Shown: positions 7,604-15,856 of the stretch, one piece after another
Layout: each line of letters opens with the position of its first letter
Numbering within the stretch: position 1 is the first letter of the stretch
Source: Lachnospiraceae bacterium
GTDB taxonomy: Bacteria; Bacillota; Clostridia; Lachnospirales; Lachnospiraceae
NCBI GenBank assembly: GCA_024690825.1
Contig: JAILOK010000136.1
Location: 1-37,837, forward strand
Direction of reading: 5' to 3'
Length of the DNA stretch: 37,837 nucleotides
The notes under the pieces: generated by a model
The model's input: only the letters and a program-made list of their open reading frames with translations
Databases searched by the model: none
What the model was told of the DNA's origin: nothing
Made by a program: the position numbers and the translations under genes

Positions 7604-8910
7604 CATATGAACGCTGCCATATACAACGGCAGTGTGATAATGCCGGCGTCATCTGTTCCGATATTGCCGTCGATAAATTTGTACCCGTAAGTGATGTCTC
7701 TTTTATTTTGGATCAGATATCTGAGTGAATTTGCTCTTGAATTCCCGCTCTTTACTTCTATCGGCACCACCTGACCGTCCTTTTGTATGATCAGATCTAT
7801 CTCCTTTTTCGTTGTCTCGTTTTTATAGAAATACAGCTTATATCCCTTTTTATAAAGCGCATCTGCGACGGCACATTCATACAGTCCGCCCTTTGTATTT
7901 CCCGACAAAGTATTTTCCACTATGTGCTGTTTTATGAAAAAATCCTTCATCGCGATCAGAAGTGATAGATCCGTCGTATAAGCCCTGAAGAAGTCATCTC
8001 TTGCATAATCATCGAGGTCATATCCGACATCCGTCACAACCCTGCAAAGATGCACTATGTCTGCACGAAGCAGCCATTCAATGCTGGAATAGTATTTCTG
8101 GGCTCTCGCGCCGGATTCGATCTCTTTGTACTGAAACTTGTGATTTTCCTTATCCAGAAGCTGCTTTGCAAGCGTCAGATAACACTTTTCCGCCTTGACC
8201 TTTTCCTCTGCCGTAGCATAATGCGCAATGTCGTACTGATACCCTTGAAGGATGCTTCTCTGGACAGTATCCACCTCGCGGAAGTCCTTCGTATCCGCAT
8301 ATTTCTGTACAGCCTCAGGCATCCCTCCGATCGCGATATACTTCCTGTAATATCCCATCATCTGAGCATTGACTGCTTCCGGAATGACACTTTTATTATT
8401 CAGATGATCAAGGAGAGATCCGATCATGTCATCCGATATTCCAAGGCCCCACAGAAATTCCTCAAAATCCAGTCCGTACATATCGATATAATCAATATAT
8501 CCCACAGGGTAAGAAGAAGCGCGTTTATAATCAATGCCCAAAAGAGACCCGGATGCCATGACAACATATCTGTTGTCGAGTGCCCAGAACTTGAGAGATG
8601 TTACAGCCTCCTCACATTCCTGTATCTCGTCAAGAAAGATCATGGTCCTTCCCGGAACGATCTTTTTTTCCGGGTAGCGAAAGCGCATGGCCATGACCAT
8701 ATCATCTACCGTCAGGTCACCGGAAAAGATCTCAGATGCAGAAGGAGTCTGCCTGAAATTGATCTCCAGCAGTTCCTCAAAATTTTCCCTTGCAAACTGC
8801 TCTATTATAAAAGTCTTTCCGGTCTGTCTGGCACCACGGACGATCAGACACTTTTTTTCTTTTGTTTCCATCCAGCTTTTCAGCTGCACCGTTACCTTTC
8901 TTTTCAGCAT
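7603..8910 (-). CDS. AAA_14 / DUF4143 family ATPase
   Basis: A 435-residue protein with an N-terminal P-loop ATPase domain: Walker A GARQTGKT (Lys32), Walker B MIFLDEIQ near residue 93, and a sensor-like VVMASGSLLG. The C-terminal part matches DUF4143, with KKEIDLII and VPIEVKSG, a PD-(D/E)XK nuclease-like pattern (Asp, Glu-x-Lys). These solitary ATPases are common and often multicopy in anaerobes; their function is unknown. GAGG lies 8 bases before the ATG. The gene has its own promoter with three spaced repeats and is enclosed by REP-like palindromes on both sides, which suggests an acquired unit. No partner gene is attached. Confidence 0.88.
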   Translation of the reverse strand: MLKRKVTVQLKSWMETKEKKCLIVRGARQTGKTFIIEQFARENFEELLEINFRQTPSASEIFSGDLTVDDMVMAMRFRYPEKKIVPGRTMIFLDEIQECEEAVTSLKFWALDNRYVVMASGSLLGIDYKRASSYPVGYIDYIDMYGLDFEEFLWGLGISDDMIGSLLDHLNNKSVIPEAVNAQMMGYYRKYIAIGGMPEAVQKYADTKDFREVDTVQRSILQGYQYDIAHYATAEEKVKAEKCYLTLAKQLLDKENHKFQYKEIESGARAQKYYSSIEWLLRADIVHLCRVVTDVGYDLDDYARDDFFRAYTTDLSLLIAMKDFFIKQHIVENTLSGNTKGGLYECAVADALYKKGYKLYFYKNETTKKEIDLIIQKDGQVVPIEVKSGNSRANSLRYLIQNKRDITYGYKFIDGNIGTDDAGIITLPLYMAAFI

Positions 8911-8923
8911 ACAGTCATCCTCG

Positions 8924-9003
8924 TCAACATTTTGAAATATATAAATGTATTGTTTATCAACATTTTGGAACTATAAATTGTATGTCATATCAACATTTTG
9001 GAA
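8924..9003 (-). promoter_or_regulatory. Three 14-bp direct repeats at 33-bp period (operator candidate)
   Basis: TCAACATTTTGGAA occurs at 8957-8970 and 8990-9003, with TCAACATTTTGAA at 8924-8936. Starts are exactly 33 bases apart, about three helical turns, so all copies face the same side of the DNA. The copy at 8990 lies at the transcription start just downstream of the -10 box; the others fall in the leader, the last one close to the ribosome site. This fits a repressor array for the ATPase gene. Confidence 0.7.
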
Positions 9004-9004
9004 T

Positions 9005-9033
9005 AGTATACCATGCAGCAGCCACATGGTCAA
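9005..9033 (-). promoter_or_regulatory. Promoter of the AAA_14/DUF4143 ATPase
   Basis: Minus-strand TTGACC (9028-9033) and TATACT (9005-9010) are separated by exactly 17 bases. Transcription would start near 8998, giving a leader of about 88 bases that contains the repeat array. Confidence 0.65.
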
Positions 9034-9038
9034 ACAAA

Positions 9039-9109
9039 AAAAAGATGACAGAGGGACGGTTCTGGTGACAACTTTTATGACACCAGAACCGTCCCTCTGT
9101 CATCTTTTT
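9039..9109. repeat. Perfect two-unit REP-like palindrome (BIME-like hairpin)
   Basis: The 24-base arm GATGACAGAGGGACGGTTCTGGTG cannot be quoted beyond its ends here: it spans 9044-9067, and its exact reverse complement spans 9081-9104. The flanks are A5 and T5 and the loop is 13 bases. The left arm plus loop reads as a full single unit (compare 7566-7603); the right half is a second unit in opposite orientation. The hairpin is followed by a T-run on either strand, so it probably terminates the minus-strand gene ending at 9117. Confidence 0.85.
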
Positions 9110-9116
9110 AAAAACA

Positions 9117-9386
9117 CTATATCAGGACATCGCCCCTCTTTTTGATCAGTTCGAGAATCCTGCGGTCGTCCGGTTTTTTCCCGTTTGCCTCGTAATACTC
9201 GTAAATGGCGTCCGCGACGGAGGCGCTGATCAGAGCTATCTCTCCGTTGTCGAGCAGGATTGAAAAGCTCCTGACGCCTCCCAGTGAAGATACCTCGATG
9301 CCGGCCTTTTTCAGCTGGATATCGGTATAACCGGTATTTTCGATACTGTCTTCCGTCCTTATGTTGTCATCTTCTTCCATGTTCAT
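9117..9386 (-). CDS. Small protein of unknown function downstream of the M3 peptidase
   Basis: An 89-residue acidic protein I do not recognise. After a polar N-terminus it has a predicted beta-rich middle (VRSFSILLDNGEIALISAS) and a helical end (VADAIYEYYEANGKKPDDRR), with no membrane segment or signal peptide. AGAGGTGAG lies 8 bases before the ATG. It begins 27 bases after the peptidase gene, is probably in the same transcript, and is followed by the perfect palindrome. A second ATG two codons later is an alternative start. Confidence 0.65.
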   Translation of the reverse strand: MNMEEDDNIRTEDSIENTGYTDIQLKKAGIEVSSLGGVRSFSILLDNGEIALISASVADAIYEYYEANGKKPDDRRILELIKKRGDVLI

Positions 9387-9413
9387 GTCTGGCTCACCTC
9401 TTTTCTGTCAGAT

Positions 9414-11420
9414 TCAAAATGTCAAAACATCTTTCCTTCTGTCATCTATTTTTATTGAATTGCCGGATGACCGTTTATCTGCTCCGGATGTCTCTATGAA
9501 CTCGTCGATGAGACTGCCAATGAGCTCCCCTGCGGCTTTGTAGGTGTCATCATCCAAAGGATCCACTCCTGCGATCTGAAGAAGAGATGAGGGAGAATCC
9601 GATGCACCTGCCTTAAGGAAATCGATGTAGGCATCGATCTCTTTCTGCCCGTTATCCTCAACCTGCTGGCATACGGATGCGGCATAGGTGAGGGAGGTCG
9701 CATATTTATATACATAGTAATTGTAATACAGGTGAGGGATCCTCGCCCAGTCGATGCCGTAATCATCCTCGATGGAAACTGCATCACCGTAATACAGCCT
9801 GTTCAGCTCAAGCCATTTTTCAGCCATATCATCCGCATTGAGAGACCCGCCTTCTTCGATCGTCTTGTAGCAGTAATCCTCAAATTCGGAGTACAGACAC
9901 TGACGGATGATCGTCCCCATAAACAGCGTGATCTCCTTATCCAGCCAGTAAAGCTTTTCATCCTTGGTCTTTGCGTTTTCGATCATATATTTGTTGAACA
10001 TGATCTCATTTGAAGTGGATGCCACCTCCTGTGTAAAGATACCGGGTTCGTTATTATATTCATTCTGGTTTTCGGCTGCAAATTCAGAGTAGACCGCATG
10101 TCCCATCTCATGTACCAGAGTACTGATATAATTTTCCGTACCGTCAAAATTAAACATGATAAAGGGTGTGGTCTCATTTCCCTCAAGACTTTCAAAAGCG
10201 CCTGTATCCTTGATCGGTGACGGATAAACATCGATGTGGCTGCTCTTTGCTATCATGTCATAGATACTAAGATACTCATCGCCCCATACACTGACAGCCT
10301 TCCTGCCTTTATTCATCGCATCATCATAAGACATTTCCTTCGTGTCATAGTCCGTGACCGGAATGTTTAGGTCGCACAGGCACATCTCATCAAGATCGAG
10401 TATCTCTTTTCTGGCTTCGTAATACTCGTATATCTTCGGCAGCATATCATGTGAAAAATCAATTATCTTTTCATAGATCTCAGGTTCGACATCGGAATCC
10501 TTTAAGGACGCTTCCAGGCTGGAATCAAAGCCTTTTATCTGCGCATCAGCCCAGTTTGAGCGCATTTTGCCTTCAAGAAGTGCGGCGTAGGTGTTCGCAT
10601 ACGGCTGTCTCATGGCATTTCTTACAGCCGACGCTTCCTTCCTGAATTCATGATCATATTCATTGCTCTGGATTATCCGTGCATACGCCGCATCCGAAAA
10701 GGGTTCTTCTTTTCCGTCCGGATAGGTGAGCGTCGGTTTCGGAACATCGATGTGATCGAAGATATCGTGGACATCTTCACTGTTTTGTGCCCCTGTAAGC
10801 AGTGCCTTTACCCTGCCCGCTTCCTCCGAAAGAACCACAAAATCAGGATCGGTATAATTTCTCAGCGAGTAGGCGTAGGGTTTAAGACTCTCATCCGAAA
10901 AGATCTCCTTCCGTTTCTTTAAGGGCATCTGCATGATCTCAGAATCTTCAAAGGAATATGCAAGAATAACTTTCTGAAACACTTCGTTGTATCTTGCCGA
11001 CGCCTTTTTTGCCCACGAATCCGATGCATCAATAGATCTCAAAAACGAGGTATACATATCAGCCTTTTTCAGGATGGCATCGATCTTCAGATGATCGGGG
11101 TTTTCCAGGTCATTAAGTATGCCCTCAACGCTGTTGAGAGTTCCCTTTATTTCCTCAACCTTCGGGAGCAGTTCCTCGACAAGCTTCATATCATCCTCAA
11201 ATGCTTCCTCATCGGCATAAAGATCGGTCAGATCCCACTCTGTGGGCAGATCCTTGTAAACCTCATCCTCCAAGCCAAACTCTTCCGCTTTTTTTTCAGT
11301 TTCTTTTTCCTTTTTTGATGTCCGTTCCGCCGCAAAAGCCGTATCAATATCAACCCCTGCAAAAAGCATGGAAACGGTGACCAGTGATGCAAGCGCCAGA
11401 CTTACGATTTTTTTGTACAT
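9414..11420 (-). CDS. Exported oligoendopeptidase F-like M3 metallopeptidase
   Basis: A 668-residue M3-family zinc peptidase. The active-site motif is HEMGH (His437, Glu438, His441) within STLVHEMGHAVYSEF, with the downstream Glu-containing helix typical of the M3B/PepF group. Unlike the usual cytosolic PepF (about 600 residues) it begins with a Sec signal peptide (MYKKIVSLALASLVTV..., likely cleaved after AFA near residue 30) and a Lys/Glu-rich linker. It should therefore cut oligopeptides outside the membrane. No lipobox is visible. Its ATG overlaps the stop of the upstream kinase by one base (TAATG), so synthesis is coupled to the kinase. The product may be a regulator of, or respond to, a peptide signal; that is inference. 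Confidence 0.9.
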   Translation of the reverse strand: MYKKIVSLALASLVTVSMLFAGVDIDTAFAAERTSKKEKETEKKAEEFGLEDEVYKDLPTEWDLTDLYADEEAFEDDMKLVEELLPKVEEIKGTLNSVEGILNDLENPDHLKIDAILKKADMYTSFLRSIDASDSWAKKASARYNEVFQKVILAYSFEDSEIMQMPLKKRKEIFSDESLKPYAYSLRNYTDPDFVVLSEEAGRVKALLTGAQNSEDVHDIFDHIDVPKPTLTYPDGKEEPFSDAAYARIIQSNEYDHEFRKEASAVRNAMRQPYANTYAALLEGKMRSNWADAQIKGFDSSLEASLKDSDVEPEIYEKIIDFSHDMLPKIYEYYEARKEILDLDEMCLCDLNIPVTDYDTKEMSYDDAMNKGRKAVSVWGDEYLSIYDMIAKSSHIDVYPSPIKDTGAFESLEGNETTPFIMFNFDGTENYISTLVHEMGHAVYSEFAAENQNEYNNEPGIFTQEVASTSNEIMFNKYMIENAKTKDEKLYWLDKEITLFMGTIIRQCLYSEFEDYCYKTIEEGGSLNADDMAEKWLELNRLYYGDAVSIEDDYGIDWARIPHLYYNYYVYKYATSLTYAASVCQQVEDNGQKEIDAYIDFLKAGASDSPSSLLQIAGVDPLDDDTYKAAGELIGSLIDEFIETSGADKRSSGNSIKIDDRRKDVLTF

Positions 11421-14400
11421 TATTTGGCCTCCTCCAGAATCTTTTTTATATCATCAGCTGTCTTATTAAAAAGTCCCAACAGTTCATCATGTTCCGCGTG
11501 AATGAAATCCTCGTCGTTATTATCCGCAGCCGCCTCCAGAGCCGCAAACCTCTCGGACAAAGCAACTGCTCCTATGGTCTTTGATGTACTCTTTACCGAA
11601 TGTACATAGACCCTGTACTCCTGCCAGTCATATCCTTCAAAGTCTGACTGCAGAGACTTTATGACATTATCCCTGCTGTCCACATATTCCTGAAGGACCA
11701 TACGATAAAGTTCCTTATCGCCGTGGCAGTAGCCGATGCCTGCCTCCATGTCTATGCCGGCTTCTTTCAAAGCCGCGGCCGTTTTATCCGGCGGCTCGTT
11801 CTTATTATCGGAAACCTGCTCCCCATCATTTGACCTGTCGATGATCTTTTCCTTTGGCAGATAGGCAAGAAGCATGCTTTCAAGCGCATCTCCCTCCACG
11901 GGCTTTGTCAGATAATCGGTAAAGCCCTGGGCCATATATCTTTCCTTCGCGCCCCTTATGGCATCCGCCGTCAGGCAGATCACGGGGTTTTCGGCATTCT
12001 TTGCACTGTCGAGCTCACGGATCTTTTTAAGCGTCTCGGTACCGTCCATGCCCGGCATACGCTGGTCCATGAGTATCAGATCATAGGCGTTCTCATCCGC
12101 AAGTTTCAGCGCTTCCGCACCTGAGGAGGCGGTATCGATCTTTACAGCCGTCCTCTTTAAGAGTTTTTCGACCACCATGATGTTCATCTTCGTATCGTCG
12201 GTAACCAGAATATAAGCGTCAGGCGCATAGAGCCTGCCTCTGTTTTTATTATGCTCCGAAGCGGATGAAGCTGTCATGTCCACTTCGCCCACAGGCGAAT
12301 AATCCCTTATCTCCTGCCATATTTCAAAGGAGAAGACAGAGCCTTCGCCGTAAATGCTTTCTACCTTCAGAGTACTGTCCATGAGGGAAAGAAGTTTTGT
12401 CACGATCGACATGCCAAGCCCGGTGCCCTCGATGTTGCGGTTCTTCACCTGATCGAGCCTTTCAAAGGATTCAAAGAGTTTTGACATATCCTCTTTGCGT
12501 ATGCCGATGCCCGTATCACGCACCTCCACGCTCATAAGAACCGCGCTCGTCGTTCTCTCCTCCTGCTTAACGGTAAGAGTCACCGAGCCTTCACGGGTGT
12601 ACTTTACCGCGTTGGTCAGAAGGTTCATGATGACCTGGTTGATCCTCGTATCGTCGCCGAAAAGCTTTGAAGGAAGCTCCGGATCCACATTTACATTTAC
12701 CTCAAGATCCTTGCTGCGGGCCCTTTCGATGATGGAATTGTAAAGGTAGGAAATACTGGATGAAAGGCTGTAGGTTACGGGCACTATCTCCATCTTGCCG
12801 TCCTCGATCTTTGAAAAATCAAGGATGCTGTTTATCAGCTGAAGGAGATTTTTGCCTGAGGTCTCAATATTGCCCGAGTATTCGAGTATGTCCTTATCCT
12901 CCGATTCACGCAGGATCATCTCGTTCATACCGAGGATCGCGTTTATCGGCGTACGGATCTCGTGGGACATGTCCGCAAGGAAGCTGCTCTTGGCCTTATT
13001 GGCTTCATCAGCCGCCTGCTTTTCAAGCTTGAGCGCCCTGGCCTCGTACTCCTGCCTGTTCCTGCTGATGCGCATTTCCTCCATCCTGCGGCCGTAGAAC
13101 TGCTCGTTCCTGTAGCCGAGATAATAAAAGAAGGATATCAGCACAAAGATCACAAAGGATACCGCTATGCTCAATGCCAGCTGCAGATGCACTTCCTCCA
13201 GAAGCTCGCCGTCCCTGACCAGGATCAGCGCATACCACTGATCCATGACGGTCTTTGCAAATACGGTATAGGGTTCACCGTTCATTACCGTCCTGATGGT
13301 GCCGTTTTTCGTGCGCACAAGGTTTTCAAAGATCTCGCCGGAATATTCTTTCCTGAAATCCTTTCCGACGCTATCCCTGTCCATGTGGGCTATGATGGTG
13401 CCGTCTTCGTTTATCACCATGGTCGTGCCCATGCCGTTTATGGAGGTTTCCTCCACGACATCCTGGATATAGTTAACTATGACGTCTATGGCCACGACAT
13501 TGGAACTGTCATACTGCTCTTTATCACCGTAATCAGAGAGCTTGCGGCATACAGTAATGACTACCTCACCCGTCTGGGCATCCACATAGGGCGGCACCAT
13601 GACGGCATCCCCGCCGCCTCTGACTGCCAGATTATACCAGCTGCGCTTTTTCGGATCGTAGCCATCGGGCGGGACCCATTCAAGGCCGTCTAAATATTCG
13701 CCTCTTATCAGTCCGTAGAGCCCGGTAAGGTTTTCGTCGAGAAGTCTTTTGTAGTTTTCCGTCTGGTCAATGAGGAAGGTGAGAATCTTTTCCTGATCCT
13801 CATCTCTTTTGAGCATGGTATCCACGGTATCGGCAGTGACCATGAGGGCCGAGGCCGTAGCGGACAGATAGTTTTCGATCTCGGTTGCGACAAGCCTTGC
13901 CGAATTCACCCCCATCTCATATCTTTCATCAACCGACACTTTGTAAAAGAGTCTTGAAGTATAGATCACCGAAAAGACCATCAGCACCAGACACAAAAGG
14001 ATCGTCGCTATGAAGGTGATCCTGCCGTCCTGCGAATCGAGTTCCTCATCCTTCTGATGAACGCTGCGGTATCTGACAGTTATGACGAATATTATGAGAC
14101 ATATGAGTATCACCAGAACGACCGAAATGAAAAAGAGCGCAACCGCGATCTGAGCGAAGTCCCCCTCTTCCTGCGCAGAAAGGCTTGCCTTCATACGGGA
14201 AGCTATCTGGATCCCCACGATACATCCGCCAAAGATGATAAGCGATGTGGCAACCTGCAGAAGCATCCTGAATCTCATGCCGGACACATTTGTCTCGTTC
14301 AGTGAAACACCCTGCGCTTCGTAATTCTTTTTGATCGAAAGCTCAAAAAAGACCATGCTTAAGTAGCAGGCAAATGCACACGGATAGTAGGGATCCTTCC

Positions 14401-14944
14401 ATTCTTCAAAGTCAAAGCATGATACCGTCCACATGGCATACTGGAATATGATATAGATCACCACATTCAACGCATAATACGGGAAATGCGCCCCGTTCTT
14501 TTTATTTTTCGCATAATAAAGGAGTGACTGCAGACTGATCACCGCCGCCGCGGTAAGGAAGGTTCCCTGCCAGATATTATTAAAGAGGCCTCCGTACTGT
14601 ATATATAATATAAACAGACCGATGTTTACCGGAACCGGTATGAACATCAACGGATGTATGAATCGTTTCGAGCCCTCGTCCCTCATATGGAGAACCGCCA
14701 GAAGCAGCAGAGCATATGCGATGTTCCAGCCAAAATAGGCCATGATGGCGGATACATCCGGATCGTCATGGATGACAAAGGTGTACGCCGCCCAGTAATA
14801 ATCACTTAAAAAATGTGCCAGAAAGAATCCCGTCACATACAGCCAGCCCTTTTTCGGAGTTTCAATGTAACGAAAAACGCTGACGAAAATGCCTATCACG
14901 GCAGCCAACAGCATGACGATGTTTTCTAATGTACTTAAACTCAT
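11420..14944 (-). CDS. Hybrid sensor histidine kinase with CACHE-like sensor, receiver and HPt domains
   Basis: An 1174-residue membrane kinase. Residues about 5-200 form a multi-helix membrane module, followed by further helices (about 228-250, 264-290, 309-330). A large extracytoplasmic dCACHE-like sensor (about 340-590, with PPYVDAQTGEVVITV) is closed by a helix near 600. Then come HisKA (MSHEIRTPINA, His661), HATPase (NLLTNAVKYT, DTGIGI, GTGLGMS), a receiver (LMDQRMPGMDG, Asp960; Lys in TKPVEG) and a C-terminal HPt domain (VHSVKSTSKT, His1115). A full phosphorelay is thus in one chain, with no output domain or separate regulator nearby. Start: AGGTG 5 bases before ATG. It is first in an operon with the exported peptidase. 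Confidence 0.93.
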   Translation of the reverse strand: MSLSTLENIVMLLAAVIGIFVSVFRYIETPKKGWLYVTGFFLAHFLSDYYWAAYTFVIHDDPDVSAIMAYFGWNIAYALLLLAVLHMRDEGSKRFIHPLMFIPVPVNIGLFILYIQYGGLFNNIWQGTFLTAAAVISLQSLLYYAKNKKNGAHFPYYALNVVIYIIFQYAMWTVSCFDFEEWKDPYYPCAFACYLSMVFFELSIKKNYEAQGVSLNETNVSGMRFRMLLQVATSLIIFGGCIVGIQIASRMKASLSAQEEGDFAQIAVALFFISVVLVILICLIIFVITVRYRSVHQKDEELDSQDGRITFIATILLCLVLMVFSVIYTSRLFYKVSVDERYEMGVNSARLVATEIENYLSATASALMVTADTVDTMLKRDEDQEKILTFLIDQTENYKRLLDENLTGLYGLIRGEYLDGLEWVPPDGYDPKKRSWYNLAVRGGGDAVMVPPYVDAQTGEVVITVCRKLSDYGDKEQYDSSNVVAIDVIVNYIQDVVEETSINGMGTTMVINEDGTIIAHMDRDSVGKDFRKEYSGEIFENLVRTKNGTIRTVMNGEPYTVFAKTVMDQWYALILVRDGELLEEVHLQLALSIAVSFVIFVLISFFYYLGYRNEQFYGRRMEEMRISRNRQEYEARALKLEKQAADEANKAKSSFLADMSHEIRTPINAILGMNEMILRESEDKDILEYSGNIETSGKNLLQLINSILDFSKIEDGKMEIVPVTYSLSSSISYLYNSIIERARSKDLEVNVNVDPELPSKLFGDDTRINQVIMNLLTNAVKYTREGSVTLTVKQEERTTSAVLMSVEVRDTGIGIRKEDMSKLFESFERLDQVKNRNIEGTGLGMSIVTKLLSLMDSTLKVESIYGEGSVFSFEIWQEIRDYSPVGEVDMTASSASEHNKNRGRLYAPDAYILVTDDTKMNIMVVEKLLKRTAVKIDTASSGAEALKLADENAYDLILMDQRMPGMDGTETLKKIRELDSAKNAENPVICLTADAIRGAKERYMAQGFTDYLTKPVEGDALESMLLAYLPKEKIIDRSNDGEQVSDNKNEPPDKTAAALKEAGIDMEAGIGYCHGDKELYRMVLQEYVDSRDNVIKSLQSDFEGYDWQEYRVYVHSVKSTSKTIGAVALSERFAALEAAADNNDEDFIHAEHDELLGLFNKTADDIKKILEEAK

Positions 14945-14965
14945 ACTACACCTACAAAAAACGAC

Positions 14966-14994
14966 AACATACCATTAAAAAAATAACACAAAAT
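14966..14994 (-). promoter_or_regulatory. Weak promoter candidate for the kinase-peptidase operon
   Basis: In the minus-strand region upstream of the kinase start, TTGACG is followed 17 bases later by TTATTT in a very AT-rich leader. The -10 match is poor, so this is only a candidate; no better pair is visible between the kinase start and the REP-like element. Confidence 0.25.
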
Positions 14995-15017
14995 GACAAA
15001 TACCGTCAATAATTACG

Positions 15018-15065
15018 AAGATGACAGCGGGATGACAGCGGGACGGTCCTTCTGTCATCTTTTTT
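15018..15065. repeat. REP-like palindromic element with internal duplication
   Basis: AAGATGACAG (15018-15027) pairs with CTGTCATCTT (15052-15061). The left side is partly duplicated (GATGACAGCGG twice, 12 bases apart) before GGGACGGTCC. It lies between the divergent kinase operon and the plus-strand membrane pair and is followed by T6 on the plus strand. Same family as the copies at 7566 and 9039. Confidence 0.7.
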
Positions 15066-15097
15066 AGCCCGGAGGGCGCCGTGTCTGTTGACAGTTA

Positions 15098-15106
15098 TGT
15101 TATAAT
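15098..15106 (+). promoter_or_regulatory. Extended -10 promoter of the small membrane-protein operon
   Basis: TGTTATAAT (15098-15106) is a TGnTATAAT extended -10 box. No good -35 lies at the right distance; the nearby TTGACA at 15089 is too close to serve. Transcription would start near 15113, about 18 bases ahead of AAGGAGG. Confidence 0.5.
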
Positions 15107-15144
15107 TTCAGCAGATGATCTGTATTGATAAAGGAGGTTTGATC

Positions 15145-15546
15145 ATGGCATGTTTTTTGGTTTCGGCTGCCGAGGCGGTCGTAGTTACGGCTATTGAGAA
15201 GAATGCAGAAAAGAAGGAAGCGCACATTGAAGATAAACATGAGGGCAGCGCGGTGAAGGCTGCAAAGATTCCTCTTTCAAGGAAGCTTAAATGGCTGACT
15301 TATCTGCTCTGGGGCGGTGTTGTGATGCTCTGTTTCGAGCATATATGGCACGGCGAGGTCACGCCTTTCTTCCCGTTTTTGACAGCAATGTCCGATCCGG
15401 AGGATACGGCGGAGATGCTGCATGAGATGGCAACTGTCGGAACCGGCATGGCGGTGCTCTTAACCGGTGTATGGTTCGGCATGTGCAAGGTCGCGGACGC
15501 TATCGTGAAACGTCCCGAAAAAGATGTAAAGGAGGATACGGTCTGA
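15145..15546 (+). CDS. Conserved small membrane protein, unknown function
   Basis: A 133-residue protein. The N-terminal MACFLVSAAEAVVVTAI segment is hydrophobic and followed by a charged Lys/Glu stretch (about 25-50), then IPLSRKLKWLTYLLWGGVVML and a second membrane segment near 105-125. The middle contains FEHIWHGEVTPFFPF and DTAEMLHEMATVG. Proteins of this shape occur widely in Clostridia, usually paired with a second small membrane protein; I know of no function. AAGGAGG lies 7 bases before this ATG, so an upstream in-frame ATG at 15115 is not used. It overlaps the next gene by one base (TGATG). Confidence 0.75.
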   Translation: MACFLVSAAEAVVVTAIEKNAEKKEAHIEDKHEGSAVKAAKIPLSRKLKWLTYLLWGGVVMLCFEHIWHGEVTPFFPFLTAMSDPEDTAEMLHEMATVGTGMAVLLTGVWFGMCKVADAIVKRPEKDVKEDTV

Positions 15547-15854
15547 TGACTCTTTTGATAACTGTTTTTGCTGCAGTATTTGTAACTGTGAAATGGTATT
15601 TCAGAAAAGATGATTCCATGAAGCTTGGGATCCTGTGCTTCCTCTACTGGGGTGCATCTCTTATGTGGCTTGTGGATGCGATATTTGAATTTGCCGAGCT
15701 TCGGGCAGACTATTTTGCCCCGGCTTACGAAGACATGATAAACGATGCCTTCCTCGGTCTTTCGGCAGTCGCTTTAGGCCTTGTGATCTGGCTTGTGAGG
15801 CTCCTTATCACCGATCCCAGGAACTCGGTACGCAGGGCTCTGACATCGAAATAA
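15546..15854 (+). CDS. Conserved small membrane protein, partner of the preceding gene
   Basis: A 102-residue protein with three predicted membrane helices: MTLLITVFAAVFVTVKWYF, LGILCFLYWGASLMWLVDAI and LGLSAVALGLVIWLVRLLI. A short acidic loop (FEFAELRADYFAPAYEDM) lies between helices two and three. Its ATG overlaps the previous stop (TGATG), with GGAGG 12 bases upstream, so the two are co-translated and likely form a complex. Family function is unknown to me. It ends two bases from the convergent sugar-reductase gene, with no terminator between. Confidence 0.72.
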   Translation: MTLLITVFAAVFVTVKWYFRKDDSMKLGILCFLYWGASLMWLVDAIFEFAELRADYFAPAYEDMINDAFLGLSAVALGLVIWLVRLLITDPRNSVRRALTSK

Positions 15855-15856
15855 CT

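Noticed and set aside
8050-8976. 308-residue plus-strand frame opposite the DUF4143 ATPase
   Set aside because: It is antisense to a well-supported ATPase gene with intact motifs, and its composition (Ile/Arg/His/Leu rich) is that of a shadow frame.
12962-13693. 243-residue plus-strand frame opposite the first hybrid kinase
   Set aside because: It overlaps the conserved HisKA and sensor region of the kinase; no promoter or ribosome site is present.
15089-15106. TTGACA at 15089 as -35 box of the small membrane operon
   Set aside because: Only about 7 bases separate it from TATAAT; the extended -10 explains the promoter better.
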